In this document: positions 10,599 through 21,202 of the stretch, piece by piece
How the letters are laid out: every line of letters begins with the position of its first letter
Position numbering within the stretch: position 1 is the stretch's first letter
NCBI GenBank assembly: GCA_000442125.1
Contig: KE546965.1
Location: forward strand, 62,001 to 126,000
Source of the DNA: Opeltia flavorubescens
Taxonomy: Eukaryota > Ascomycota > Lecanoromycetes > Teloschistales > Teloschistaceae
DNA length: 64,000 bases
Direction: 5' to 3'
Translations under genes and position numbers: made by a program
The notes under the pieces: model-generated
What the model was told of the DNA's origin: nothing
Database searches by the model: none
What the model saw: the letters and a program-made list of their open reading frames with translations, nothing else

Positions 10599-10712
10599 TC
10601 AATCAACAACGATACATCCCAGATGTACATGTTCCCCACAGCCCTCGCATTCCAACCGAGGGTTCATGTTGAATTCTTTACAACGGCTGCATTACCATCC
10701 AGGAGGAGGCAT
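10599..10712 (-). pseudogene. Array copy 4, interrupted Cys-rich microprotein
   Basis: The frame begins MPPPGW like copy 5 (MPPGW). It then has TAA where copy 5 has CGT (Arg), followed by CSRCKEFNMNPRLECEGCGE. One C-C pair is reduced to C-S, and the GHW-x-C-x2-C end is altered (CGEHVHLGC). The stop at codon 7 and loss of ligands together indicate decay. Its promoter block is still good: TATATATA at 10878-10885 and TGACTC at 10900-10905 and 10938-10943, so inactivation may be fairly recent. Confidence 0.6.
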
Positions 10713-10877
10713 TCTGGTAACGATGATGAGAGAGGCTTTTTTCTGGTAGATAACTATTTCGTTGATTGGGTTTCAATAATCTCAATATTGATGGGGAAAG
10801 GGTTGATGGATAATCTGAATATTGCAAAGTGGAGGAAGGAGGAAGGATTATTTAAGAAGTTTGGAGGTGAGGGGGAG

Positions 10878-10943
10878 TATATATAGCGGTTGCGAAGGGG
10901 AGTCATCATCTAGGGTTTACAGGATGTGGTGATAGAAGAGTCA
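10878..10943 (-). promoter_or_regulatory. Promoter block of copy 4: TATATATA and TGACTC pair
   Basis: TATATATA (10878-10885) lies 14 bp from GAGTCA (10900-10905, TGACTC on the coding strand), with a second at 10938-10943. The box is about 165 bp before the start at 10712, the same distance as in copy 5. Confidence 0.45.
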
Positions 10944-11245
10944 TCTGCACTTGCAGGGTAGAACACTCGGATGGTCTCTACTGGGCCTGACGGATACGCC
11001 CCAAAAGCTGAAGTTGGATTAATTAAGTAATTTTCTCCATCTATCATTTAATACATCCATGATCAAATCTCAGCCAAATCAATAAATACCATAATCTATC
11101 TGCATACAAACTACACAAATATTTCTTTTACTGCATACAAAGATATGGCCGTTATGCATACAAGTATACATTCTAATCGATACACGCTCCATCCGCATAC
11201 CCACAATAATAGAACCATCGCATGCTCACTCCTCTCTACCGATTA

Positions 11246-11356
11246 TTAATCAACAACCCCACAGTCTCCACATAACCAGTGCCCGCATCCTACGCATTCG
11301 GAGCGAGGGTGCATGATGAATTTGTTGCAACGGCAGCAACGCCATCCAGGAGGCAT
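11246..11356 (-). CDS. Cys-rich zinc-finger-like microprotein, array copy 5
   Basis: 36 residues. It starts MPPGWRCCRCNKFIMHPRSE and continues CVGCGHWLCGDC, ending GVVD. It has a two- to three-residue longer N-terminus than copies 1-3, shared with copy 4, so the array has two subtypes (MW and MPPGW). All family cysteines and the histidine are present. TATATATA (11521-11528) and TGACTC (11542-11547) lie upstream in the same arrangement as copy 4. Expression cannot be judged from sequence, but of all copies this has the cleanest gene and promoter together. Confidence 0.7.
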   Translation of the reverse strand: MPPGWRCCRCNKFIMHPRSECVGCGHWLCGDCGVVD

Positions 11357-11520
11357 TTTGGCAGTTCTTTGGCTTCAGAATGTAAAACGTTCTTGGTGGT
11401 GTGTCTCTGTTGGTATTGAAGTATAGTTTGTCAGTATAACAGTTTATGTGATGGAGACTTGGATTGCAGGATTATTTGGGGAGGAAAGATTGTTTTAGAA
11501 ACATAGAGGAAGGAAGATCT

Positions 11521-11547
11521 TATATATAGTGACTGATCTGGGAGTCA
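11521..11547 (-). promoter_or_regulatory. Promoter block of copy 5: TATATATA and TGACTC
   Basis: TATATATA (11521-11528) is separated by 13 bp from GAGTCA (11542-11547; TGACTC on the coding strand). It is located about 165 bp before the start codon at 11356. Confidence 0.45.
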
Positions 11548-11822
11548 TATTAATGAGAATTGGTATATTTATGGTGATGAATGGTGGAGTCTCTGGAGTG
11601 ATAGATGAGTCTAGTTGGCAAATTGTTCATATATTTCAATTCAACCGCGTCGAATATCTTAGGTCATGAATTCGTGAAGTATATCCCGTAGCACCCATGT
11701 CATTTTCCTTCGCTTGTAAGTCTGATTCTGCTTCCGATCTAGAAATCATAAGTCGTTATGAGATGCGCAGCCAGTCGCAACATAACTCATCCATCCACAG
11801 CAATAGCAGGGCTAAATTGCAC

Positions 11823-13352
11823 TCATTCCGAAGCCCCTTCCTCCACATCAACAACAACACCCTCCTCACACCGTTCACCACCATCCTCCGCGCCATCCTT
11901 CTCAACTCCCATTCCCTCATCCTCAGCAACTTCCACAACCTCCCCCCCTTCTTCCTCCCTCTCGCGCCACCGCATCATAATCTCCATCCCCGGCTCAACA
12001 ACATATTTCCAAGCCCTCGGCAGGATAGTCCCGCCCTTGAGGGTTTGAAGATCGTACTCCCCAGCCAAGACGAGAGCTTCCAGAACCTTGAAGGGGCTGA
12101 AGGCGTCGTGGAGGAGTTGGACGAGACCCTATTCCAGTTTATGGTGATCAGCGACTTAGAGCTCGCGTCTTCGTAGAGAAAAACCGAGGAGAGGGCACTA
12201 CTCACATCCATGGTATCACATAGTTCAAACGGTAAGACGAGGGTTCGATTCAAAGGGTCTTTTAAAAAGATGTGTTGCTTCTTAGTCCCCTCCTCCGACA
12301 AAACGTGGCCATTGGAATTTCTCTTCTCGCCCTTATCACGCTCCATTTTAAGAAGCTCCGCTTTCATCTCCTTAAAATGGCGCACCTCGTGAAGACGGCT
12401 TGTATGAGCGAAGAGAATTTCCTGATCTTTCTCGTTGATATATTGCTTGATGATGAGGAAATTGGGATCGCTCTATCAATGCACACACACACGGGTTAGT
12501 CAATCGTTTTTTGCCCCCCTCCCTTTTCACTGTAGTATTGCTCTGAATAGATCACTCCGAAACGGTACGTACCTTATCAACCTCCCAGGGTAATTCGTAA
12601 ATATTCAAGGTCTCCGGATCGAGATGCTTCCGGTGCACTTTGATATAGGTTGGGCGCGACCACTCTGCATCTCTCATCGGGTCCGCCGCCCCCGGTTTCG
12701 GCAACCGAATAAGGGAGTCCCCGTCGAGATCATGGGCCAGGACAAATTGCAATATTGGAACGTGGTTGAAATTAATTGCTCGATGCGTAAGATCGGTGTA
12801 GGATCTCTTGACGGAAATCAAAGCGCTATTATTAAAATGATCAAGCCAGATGCGGATGGTTTCTTGCTCATAAGGGGACATTGCCTGGTATGCGTCTAGA
12901 AGGGTGGGGAAGGCATCGGCTTTACGCTTCTCCAGGTACTCCTGAACAGCGGTTTGGGACATAGGGATTTCGTTGGCGAGCCAAGTAAGGGTAATCCTAT
13001 TATGGTCGTCACGGACAACCGGTTGCACATTGAAAAGACTCAGTTTGATTCCATTCTTCGCTTTACTCTTGTCTTTTGTAGCGCTGGACGATTTTTTGCT
13101 ATCATTCTGTGGATCGCTGGTTGGTTTCTCTTCGCCCTGCGGCTTCTCCGAGTCGAGCTTGGTTTTGCCAGTAGATGATGTATCTGGCATGTCATCCTTT
13201 TTCTTCATAGTTGAATGAGATGCGACCGACATCGTTGGCGAGGAGGGACTTCCATCTGCTGGAAATATAGTGATGACATCTTCCAACGGGTAGGACTTCG
13301 AATTCTCCTCCTCCGACAACGCAGTATCTACAGCTGCAGTTACACGATCCAT
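11823..13352 (-). CDS. Protein with C-terminal ubiquitin-like (ULD-type) domain, paralogue A
   Basis: Three exons: 13352-12573, 12472-12206 and 12128-11823, all phase-0 joins with introns of 100 and 77 bp, giving 450 residues. The N-terminal 85 residues are acidic, Ser/Lys-rich and likely disordered. A conserved middle follows (LSLFNVQPVVRDD ... LTWLANEIPMSQTAVQEYLE ... VSVKRSYTDLTHRAINFNHV ... KVHRKHLDPE). A charged helix leads into the C-terminal ubiquitin-like domain: IFLKDPLNRTLVLPFELCDT, then LVQLLHDAF and ILPRAWKYVVEPGMEIMMRW. That closing motif is typical of the fungal ULD-like ubiquitin fold. The tail is very acidic. The next gene upstream is its paralogue with identical intron positions. 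The molecular role is unknown. Confidence 0.8.
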
Positions 13353-14292
13353 TTTCTCAAGACTATTCTGGGATGTCAGTTCACGTAATTCAATTTCTAT
13401 GGGAATGGGAGTAGCACAAGATGGTTACTAGGCAGCGCGCAGGATGCGAAGAAGTACGAATGTTCGAGATTCAAGTAGGAGGATTATAGAACTCGAGGTA
13501 GCCAGGTAGCAGCAGCTGACTCAGACTAGGCAGCCCTGGTGGGCGCCACTCCATGCAAGCTGCAGTCAAGGTAGGATGGTAAGGCTAATTTCTGCAGCCT
13601 CGCTGTAACCAATCCAAGGGTTTTACCCTAATAACATCCGCCTATGATGAGCACGAAGAGAGATGCGTGAAGGATAAGCATTGATTTGTCGGGTGCTGTA
13701 TTGGCCAGAACATCCGCTGGACAGAAGTCCGATTGATTAGTGTGATAACGCTAAGCAGCCAGAAGGTCACAGTAGATCATTCAAGGTCTTTGCTCTTCTA
13801 CCCTGTCACAAAGGAAGTTGTCCCTGTCTTTGCATCGTAGCCATTTTCCAACCTATCGATAGGCACTACGCACCAAGTCCTCTTAGCAGCCAAGCGCAGA
13901 CGTGATACCGATCTCTCTTAGTCCTAGATTATTTCTATTTAATTCTCTCACCTCGTATAGTAATATATTAGAGATATTGATTTGGACAAGTCCATGTGAA
14001 AGAGTATAGAAGAATATAAAGATAAAAGGAGTCAGTGTTCAGAACGGTTTATTTCAGTGACGGAAGATAATCAAAAAAACAACGTGGCAGTTGGTGAGTC
14101 ACCATCATCCCTGAAGCGCTCTATAAAGCGATCGAAATAACATTCCACCACATGGATAACGTAAATAAACTCTCCGTGTCATGAATTCCGCATCTTCAAA
14201 AGTCTCTTTCCCATCATCTCTCACGTGCGACTATTCGTTCTTTGCCCCCTAAATCTCCCCCCATGACAGACCCAATCGGTCCATCGAGACCA
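13353..14292. other. Intergenic between the two ULD paralogues
   Basis: This holds the 5' flank of paralogue A, including a block also found upstream of paralogue B, and the 3' flank of paralogue B. No gene was seen. The part near 13920-14060 is AT-rich. Confidence 0.5.
13521..13610. repeat. Upstream block duplicated with paralogue A (pair of 15733-15830)
   Basis: The segment running gactaggcagccctggtg ... aaggctaatttctgcagcct matches the block at 15733-15830 with scattered differences. Both lie about 170-265 bp before the start codon of their gene, so the promoter was copied along with the coding region. Confidence 0.6.
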
Positions 14293-15563
14293 TCACTCTT
14301 CCTCTTCGATGACGCTGACAATAACGGGCTCATCATCGTGCCCTCCAATACTTCCATTAGAGATGATGGAATCCTTACGATCAACCTCCTTATCCGCAGA
14401 AACTGCTTTCTCCACCTCCTCCGGTATATCATGATGCATACGCATCAAAATCTCCATACCAGGTTCGACGATGTACCTCCAAGCTCTTGGCAGAATAATC
14501 TCTCCCTTTAGGTTGACGAGATCGTATTGTCTAGCTACCACCTGAGCGTGTAGTCTGTCATCATGACTGAACGCGTCGATGATCAGCTGATGGAGGCCCT
14601 ATATCAATGGTGAATAAGAAATTAGTCATAGTCACGTGCTTATGTNTCTCTTTCAGGATTGAGGTCAGGAATGGATAGGTACGTACATCCATAGTATCGC
14701 ATAGCTGCAACGGGAGCACGAATGACCGACGAAGATGGTCTTTCAAGGTGATGACGCTCTTACTTTCGGATTGTTTTTGTCGGCGCTCCGCTTCCTCCTT
14801 CTCCTTCTCCTTCTCCCGCTTCACATGAAGCTTCCGCGTGTCTTCGAACATCCTGTCTTCTTCTTGATCGTTCAGGCATCCGTCGATGACCAAGTAGTTT
14901 GGATCTTCCTAAGGTTTTCAGAAAGTACTAAGATCAGCCAATTATTACCCTTGGAAATTTGCAATAAGAGAAATCCACCTTATCCCATTTCCAGGATAGG
15001 TCGTACTCATCCGCTATTTCAGGGTCGAGATGCTTTCGATGCACCTTCGTAAACATCGGAGCTGACCGGATTGTATTTTCATCATGTCCGGTAAAATCTC
15101 TTCTTGGAAACGGAGGTGGTGGAGGAGGTGGAAACGCAGTTGGCAGTGGTAGAGGCGATAATGGACCTCGTAATAGACTTGGCAACGAACCATGTATTCC
15201 ACCATCGATATCACCCGAAAGCACAAATTGCAAAACAGGGAGATGGTTGAAGGAAATTCCCCGATAAACAATATCCGTATACGTCCTCTTAACCGAAACT
15301 AAGGTGCAGCCGGTAGAACATTTGAGCTGAAGTTGTATCGCTTCCTTTTCAGGAGTCGATATAGTCTGATACGTCGTGAGAATATCGGGGAATCCGTTTG
15401 ATCTGCTCTTTTCCAAGTGATCTTGTATGGCGGACTGGGAGAGAGGAACCTGGTGCATAGCCCATGACAGACTTATGTCACCGAAACATCCTAAGTCCCG
15501 TACCGTTGGCTGGATGTCGAAGAGACTGAGTCGTGTACTGCTATAACCCTCTTTGTCATCCAT
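14293..15563 (-). CDS. Protein with C-terminal ubiquitin-like (ULD-type) domain, paralogue B
   Basis: Three exons: 15563-14979, 14908-14687 and 14598-14293, phase-0 joins, 370 residues. The last exon has exactly the length of that in paralogue A (306 nt). Compared with A it lacks the long disordered N-terminus and starts almost directly at LSLFDIQPTVRD. It has a Pro-rich insertion (PLPTAFPPPPPPPFPRR, about residues 137-155) and a Lys/Glu helix (HVKREKEKEKEEAERR) before the ubiquitin-like domain (SVITLKDHLRRSFVLPLQLC, then ILPRAWRYIVEPGMEILMRM). Intron 2 contains an N (14646), which does not affect the protein. The two genes are tandem duplicates that have diverged at the ends but kept the core. 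The function is unknown. Confidence 0.8.
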
Positions 15564-16701
15564 TGTAGTGGCTGGATAGTCACAATCGATCGCGAGTTTC
15601 TGAAATTGGTACCGATCGAAATCCTCGGACTGTAATCAGAGATCTGGACTTTGAAGCTCACGATGTAGCCTTCTCCTTGTTGACTGTATTACAATGGAGA
15701 GGGGTCTTCTTTTCAAAGGATACCAAGGCGGTTACTCGGACTAGGCAACACTGGTGAACCCCGGTGCCTGCAGGCTGCAGTCTAGGTGTGATTGGATGGT
15801 AAGGCTGACTTGCGCAGCCTTGTTCGCAGCTTGCGCGGGGTTAAGACCACTGCGCCCTCTTTCACGGTGATACAAAAATCTGGTAACGTCTATCTTGACA
15901 TGCAACTCATGTCAGGCACCGAGAGCATTGTAGATGATCATCCAATAAATTTACAGCATTTGTAAAAATATTCATTTCCTTTACTGTCACTTCCGATGAA
16001 ATCAGTAGACAGCTCACATCGATTTCCCGCAGAGGTCGGCTTGAGAAGGCGATGAATAAAAAGAGCTGCTCCATCGCTTTCAAGCATGTAAAGACCTTCT
16101 GCTTGGCATCAAAATTATCGCTACGCATGCAAATCAAAGGCACAGGCTGTTAATAGATATAGTCAAGACTGAGGGCGAAGGTGTACAGGTTCGAGTATCT
16201 AAACACCTGATTTCAAAGGGTCCGTCTTACATGAATACAACCCATACATTCTTGACAGAACGACTAAGAACGCTGGATGAATCAGTCTCTGGCAAGAATT
16301 TTCGCTGGTAGTCGGAGACATATATGGTTTAGGCAGATAGGACATTTGGCATAGAAATCTTGAGAGAACGAGGGTAATTAGTATAGGCTACTAGAGCAGG
16401 CAAACAGCGATTCGAATCGAGGAGCCAAGGCGCCTACTATCGTGTTAGAAAGATAACGGTTAGCGAATATGCAATAGTGATATCTTATATAGTACCAGCG
16501 AACTCAAGTGAAATTGGGAGTCCCTCTCCTTGGCGCCCTTCGATCCTAGCACAAGGTGGCTAGGCACCTAAAACCCAAGGCAGCGCTGCTCCGGCGTCAA
16601 AGGTCTAAAGTATTAGGTAAAGCTGATACAGCAAAGAACGTATATGTCAGGTAAGAGAATTAGACACAACATACCTATTAATGTCCAACATTCAATTGTT
16701 C
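15564..16701. other. Intergenic; 5' flank of paralogue B, otherwise nothing recognised
   Basis: Apart from the duplicated block at 15733-15830 I see no gene. A 78-residue minus-strand frame at 15907-16143 shows no family features. Confidence 0.45.
15733..15830. repeat. Upstream block duplicated with paralogue B (pair of 13521-13610)
   Basis: It shares the order actaggca-cactggtga ... ggctgcagtc ... gatggtaaggctga ... cgcagcct with 13521-13610, at the same distance from the start codon. Confidence 0.6.
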
Positions 16702-19256
16702 CTACCAGCCTTGCGAAAACCTGATCCAACTCTGCATCTTCGTCAAGCTCAACATCGGCGTTTCCATCCTCAGAACCGTCTCTTTCCTTAGTAGATTGCC
16801 CTTAGCCTCATAGCTACACAACACCACTCTCAACATCCCCCCTTCCTTTCCGCAGATCAAAGCTACAGTCGGCGGCATTCTCGCGCTGAAGACATGCACA
16901 TGCATGCTCGGTCCTGTATCCACAAGAGTAAACCAGCGATGATGCTGCGGTAGCACTGGGGCTTCTGGCAGGTTCGGGTCCTCAGTCCACGGTGGCGGTT
17001 TCCCCAGCCTTTCAAACTCGTCCGGATTCTGATATAGACCAGATGACGGAGCGTAGCGCAAGCGACCAGCACAGTTGCCGAAGAAAATGCGTTCGATGTC
17101 CCGGAGCGGAAGAACGCCCTCGAAGCCAATGAGCCAAGGTGTAGTACCCCAAACTTTGCCGCTATAGATACGTTGAATTTCCCAAGGAAGCCTAAGCATC
17201 ATGCCAAAGCCGAGGAGAAATATGACGATACCTGCTGAGAGGAAATTCGGATCCGAGGGTCCATCAGCACCATAAGGCGTGCTCTTTCCGCCAGCGATGA
17301 TCAATATGAGGCCAATGAGGAACCAAATGGAACTCGTCTGCCATGCAAATTCCTGGAGGCCTTTTTTCCAGGTGGAGCGACCGTGAAAGTAGATGCGAGG
17401 GACATCTTTCCAGCGAATACTAGCAGCTTGGCATCCATCGAGGAAAACTTCATTGTTGTCCCCGACGCCGGCGACTTGGCAAAGAGGTTCGATGTCCCAG
17501 AGTTTAGCACCTAAAGCATCGTCGAGGACGAAATCCGAGTGACGCTGCGCGGTGGGGTGGGGAAGAAGGCATACTGCACGCTCAACGATACGATCGCTGT
17601 CATTGGCAAGGGAAAGGCGGGCCAGGGTCTGGAAAAGGGTTGCATCCTTGTCGACGCGTGGGCGGTAGCGTAGTAGTGACATCAGTGCGAAAGCAAGGTC
17701 TGCTTGATGCCATTCACGGCCCGGGTCTCTCCGGAAATTGAGAGCCTCCAGACCAAGCGAGATGATTTCGAGCCGGCTCAATGTCAGCAATCCAGTATAG
17801 TGCTCGGCCAGGAGTCGTGTGGTACTACCACCGTCCATCCAAACCTCGGCCGCCAATTGTATCTTCGTATACTCTTCATAAGACCCGTCTACTGAACAAA
17901 AGACGATCTTTTGTTGGGAGCACAATACTGTCACTCAGATCAGTCAAAAAATTCGGTAAGTAGGAGACAAGACTGACAAGCTTCAGGCAGACACCACATC
18001 CTTTGACCCCAGCATTGCTTCTCTTGGATACTGAGATCAGGGAGAAGGACGATGACTTGCACTGCGCCACGGAATACATCGCATATGCGATGTACATCTC
18101 TTGTCAATTCCTCTGGGTCATCTAGAGATGCTCGACATTTGTAGTCGACCCAGTACGCGCAACACTTATAGTGGATTGCCATCCTCTCTGCGATTTGCTC
18201 AATTTCAGGATGAGAATTTGTGTTGCGATCTACGCCAAACGATCGCGCGACGTAGCTAATGACGACGTACGGCTTCGAAGTCCCATCTGAAAGCTCCCAG
18301 GCCCCATCATCCTGCCTGATCATAAGCTTTCGCGGTTTGATCAGTCGTTCTAGATCACCCGATCTGTCATAAGGAACTCCCTGCACAGGGACGGCAGCAT
18401 TCGCCGGAGCTTCTTCGGCTTCATGACGAGTACGGTTTGCAGCGTTTCCATTAGCAAGTCGAGTTGGAACAATCCTAAATCGGCGATTATAGTCNGGGCT
18501 GGCGTCTAGTAGATTGCGTGGATATCTTGGGTAATCCCAGCTCCGGCTGAAAAAGATCGGATAGGTCTCAGAGATACGGCCAGACCGAGAAAGAAAGGGG
18601 GCAAATAGCGGCCCAACGACAGGAAGTTTTGCCAAAATTTCGCGTAGCAAAAGGGGAACTTCAAGTGGTAGTACCAGGAAAACCTTGGACCACATGATGG
18701 CATATTCCTCCATATTTTGACAGCGAGGGTCCCCTAGATCGCCAACAGCCCAGTTGGCCAGCCGAATTACCGTTCTTGCATTGGCTTTCAGGGAAGCTCG
18801 CCTCCATTCACCCTGGGGTTCATCGAAGGCCTTCGGGGTCGCTTGGACGATCAGATGAAAAGGCTTAGCGTATGTGGAGCTGATGTAGCGGGCAAGGTCT
18901 TGGGTTTTGAATGTGAGCCGGCCAAGGTAGTCGCGGTGGTGGAAAGGCTGCTCGGGAGGGACAGGATTTGATCTGCCAACATCTTTGGGAATAGGATTCC
19001 TGTACGACCTGCCCTTGTAGAAGTGGTATCCTCCATCGTAGTGGCGATTAATGTCAGTCCCCTGACCTTGAACAGTTGGGTGGTGATTGATGTGATCTTG
19101 AAGGGTTGGATCGCGATAAGGGTGATTTGTATGATCTTGGGTGGCAGATTCGTGATCAATGTCATCCTCGGAGTTCTGCAGGGCTGTATTATGACGAGGG
19201 TGCACCCATTGATTTTGGAATGTAGGATCACCTTGTTCCAGGTCCATACCGATCAC
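16702..19256 (-). CDS. HET-like protein with C-terminal membrane helices
   Basis: Two exons, 19256-17978 and 17927-16702, joined across a 50-bp intron (phase 1) that rebuilds LPEALLCSQQKIVF; 834 residues. The N-terminus is His/Asp/Gln-rich with degenerate repeats (residues 20-70). The middle contains a divergent HET-like core: YVVISYVARSFG, YWVDYKCRAS, a VHRICDVFRGAVQVIVLLPD segment and WGQRMWCLPEA, corresponding to the ALSYVWG, LWIDAICI and W-LPE blocks of HET proteins. Two hydrophobic helices follow (SSIWFLIGLILIIAGG and LSAGIVIFLLGFGMMLRL), so the C-terminal part is probably membrane-bound. An N at 18495 leaves one residue unknown. A recognition role is an inference from the HET-like part. 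Confidence 0.75.
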
Positions 19257-21202
19257 GGAGCTTTGATGCGATACTGATGGCTTTGGTGCACTAGATAAGA
19301 TGATGGATGGAACGCGCAGACAGTTGTTTTTAGGTACAGCAGCTGGAAGAGCCTCCGCGGGAATCTCGATGCCACGTCCTGCAAACTAATAATGCTCGCT
19401 GGCGCCCCGTCAGCCTCGCCGGCGCATTATGAGCCAAGACAGCGTGGTTGTATGGGCAGCGCCCTCGAACCCGAAACAGGAAACTTGGCTTCCCCATGGG
19501 GTGACTAAAGCTCTTGCTGATAGATGTGATAGAATGTGATGGGCAGCTATCACAGCCTCAGGCGCACGACTAGAATTGCTATTGATCGAATCTCAGAGCA
19601 GGCAGGATCATGCCAAGACAATTAATTTTACTCTTGCCGTAGTCGAGCTGTCAACTTTCGTGTATCGTCCCCATTCCAGACCCTGCCAGCCTGACAGCTG
19701 GGGGTGTGGCGTTCTAGCCGAACGCCACAGTTTCCACTCAGGGATGGGTGTGCAAGAGCAGCTTCACTCCATTGGCCGGAGATTTCCGACGAGTCCTGAA
19801 TGCGGGATCAAAGCCCGGTGAGTAGCGCGACGAGGCGAGCATACTCGGTACAACGCATACAGCTTTTTTGATTGCCTTGCTTTTTCCTGTCGGCTCAATA
19901 AAACTGATCTGGCAGAGGTTATTGGTGCTCGAATAAACGAGGCTGTTCCAAAAGATGCTTCCGAGTGGCAGGATGCCGACGTCTGCCCGCCCAGGTTTTG
20001 CAGATAGGCAGCGAGAGAATGAAGACCCGGCATGCGGCTCTTCAAAATCGCGAGTGATGCCAAACAATGCCGGAATCAGCGTGTAGTTGTGGAATGTAGG
20101 TACGACAATTGGATCCCTCTGTCGATAGATCCCATCAAACCCATGTTGCTGTGTGAAACAGAGAACTGTGAGTGGATAGCGCATCTATAAGCGACAGATC
20201 CGAGCGGGGAGTATTAGCATTGAAAATGCCGGGATCGCATCATTAAATCTCAAAGCACGGTGTGTGTCGCATTGAGCGGAAAACAGCCCGTACCGCAGCC
20301 TTGGATGTCTGAGTCTAGTACGAATATAAGGACAGTCCACGGGTGAACGACGATTCCCGTACGACGGACTGCATTGCCAGTAGAGATCTCTGTTTGCTCC
20401 ACGATGTAAGCATCAGTGGTATTGGTTTTTCTCGATGATGATGGTCTTTTGGGTGCTATTGCTCTTGCTGCTTGTTTCTACTCGTCATCTCATCATCGAG
20501 GCTTGGGCTTTGGCCTCGATAGGCTACGACCCGGGCGAGCGACTTAGAAGAGAGGCCTCAGCCGTCGCATTTCCACGGCACGCGCCGCCGGAGTAGGCTT
20601 CACTCCATGTCGTCTTGTTGCGAATTCTACTAACTCCTACAGGCCATGGGACGAGAATTCGTGCTACAGCGCACTCATCCCAGGCGTCCACCTGACTTTC
20701 TCTTTCGGTGAAAGACTCACTGAAACGCGAGTAGTCACTATACTTAGGGCAGCCAAACAAAGAATTCGTTTATTCATTGAGGCAGGCTTTACTCGACTAC
20801 CTGTGGAAGAGTGCCTTCTCTATTCGGATGAAAACAGGGCCTTGTTCATGTTCGCAAAACAATTGAAAGGGCGATTCACTTGCTCTCAAGTTCAACAAGC
20901 TATTGATCTTCTCGAACATTGCGGTATTGCTCAAAGGCATTTCGAAGAGATGTGGGCGTATGTTTTCGCCGCAAAGAAGCAGGTTGGATACATCTGGATG
21001 GCGAGAAATGACTTGAGTAGCTATCTCTCAAATAGCACAGCGACATCCTGACTTTGTAGCCTGTGACTGGCACCAGTTTGCAGAGTACAGGATTTTGTGA
21101 CCAAATTGTTGCTTCATCATTGATAGCAGCATGGCAACGTGCTTTCCAAGGCACTGGCACCGCTAGTGATCAACTGAATTGTCATTGGTTTCTTCGAGTA
21201 CC
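19257..21202. other. Long intergenic stretch, no gene supported
   Basis: About 1.9 kb between the HET-like gene and the Zn2Cys6 factor. Open frames of 75-148 codons (for example 19738-20184 minus, 20803-21051 plus) lack recognisable motifs, splice partners or codon bias, so I leave them out. A lineage-specific or non-coding gene cannot be excluded. Confidence 0.4.

Larger units (their letters stand above)
8732..11356 (-). repeat. Tandem array of five Cys-rich microprotein units (about 0.65 kb each)
   Basis: Five related small genes lie in the same orientation, with starts at 8839, 9492, 10148, 10712 and 11356. The spacing is 653, 656, 564 and 644 bp, so the duplicated unit includes gene and promoter. 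Between genes the plus strand has repeated motifs (GAGTCATC, short TATATA runs and C/A-rich stretches), showing that flanks were copied too. Copies 1 and 3 share a run coding KLITYPSEECV. The 10712 copy is interrupted by a stop. Divergence is substantial at nucleotide level, so the array is not a recent assembly artefact. Confidence 0.8.

Noticed and set aside
10227-10886. 219-codon plus-strand open frame inside the microprotein array
   Set aside because: It overlaps array copy 4 on the opposite strand and its promoter block, has no motif or leader, and its length follows from the C/A-rich composition.
19257-21202. Several 75-148 codon frames in the long gap
   Set aside because: They overlap on both strands without motifs, start context or splice partners.
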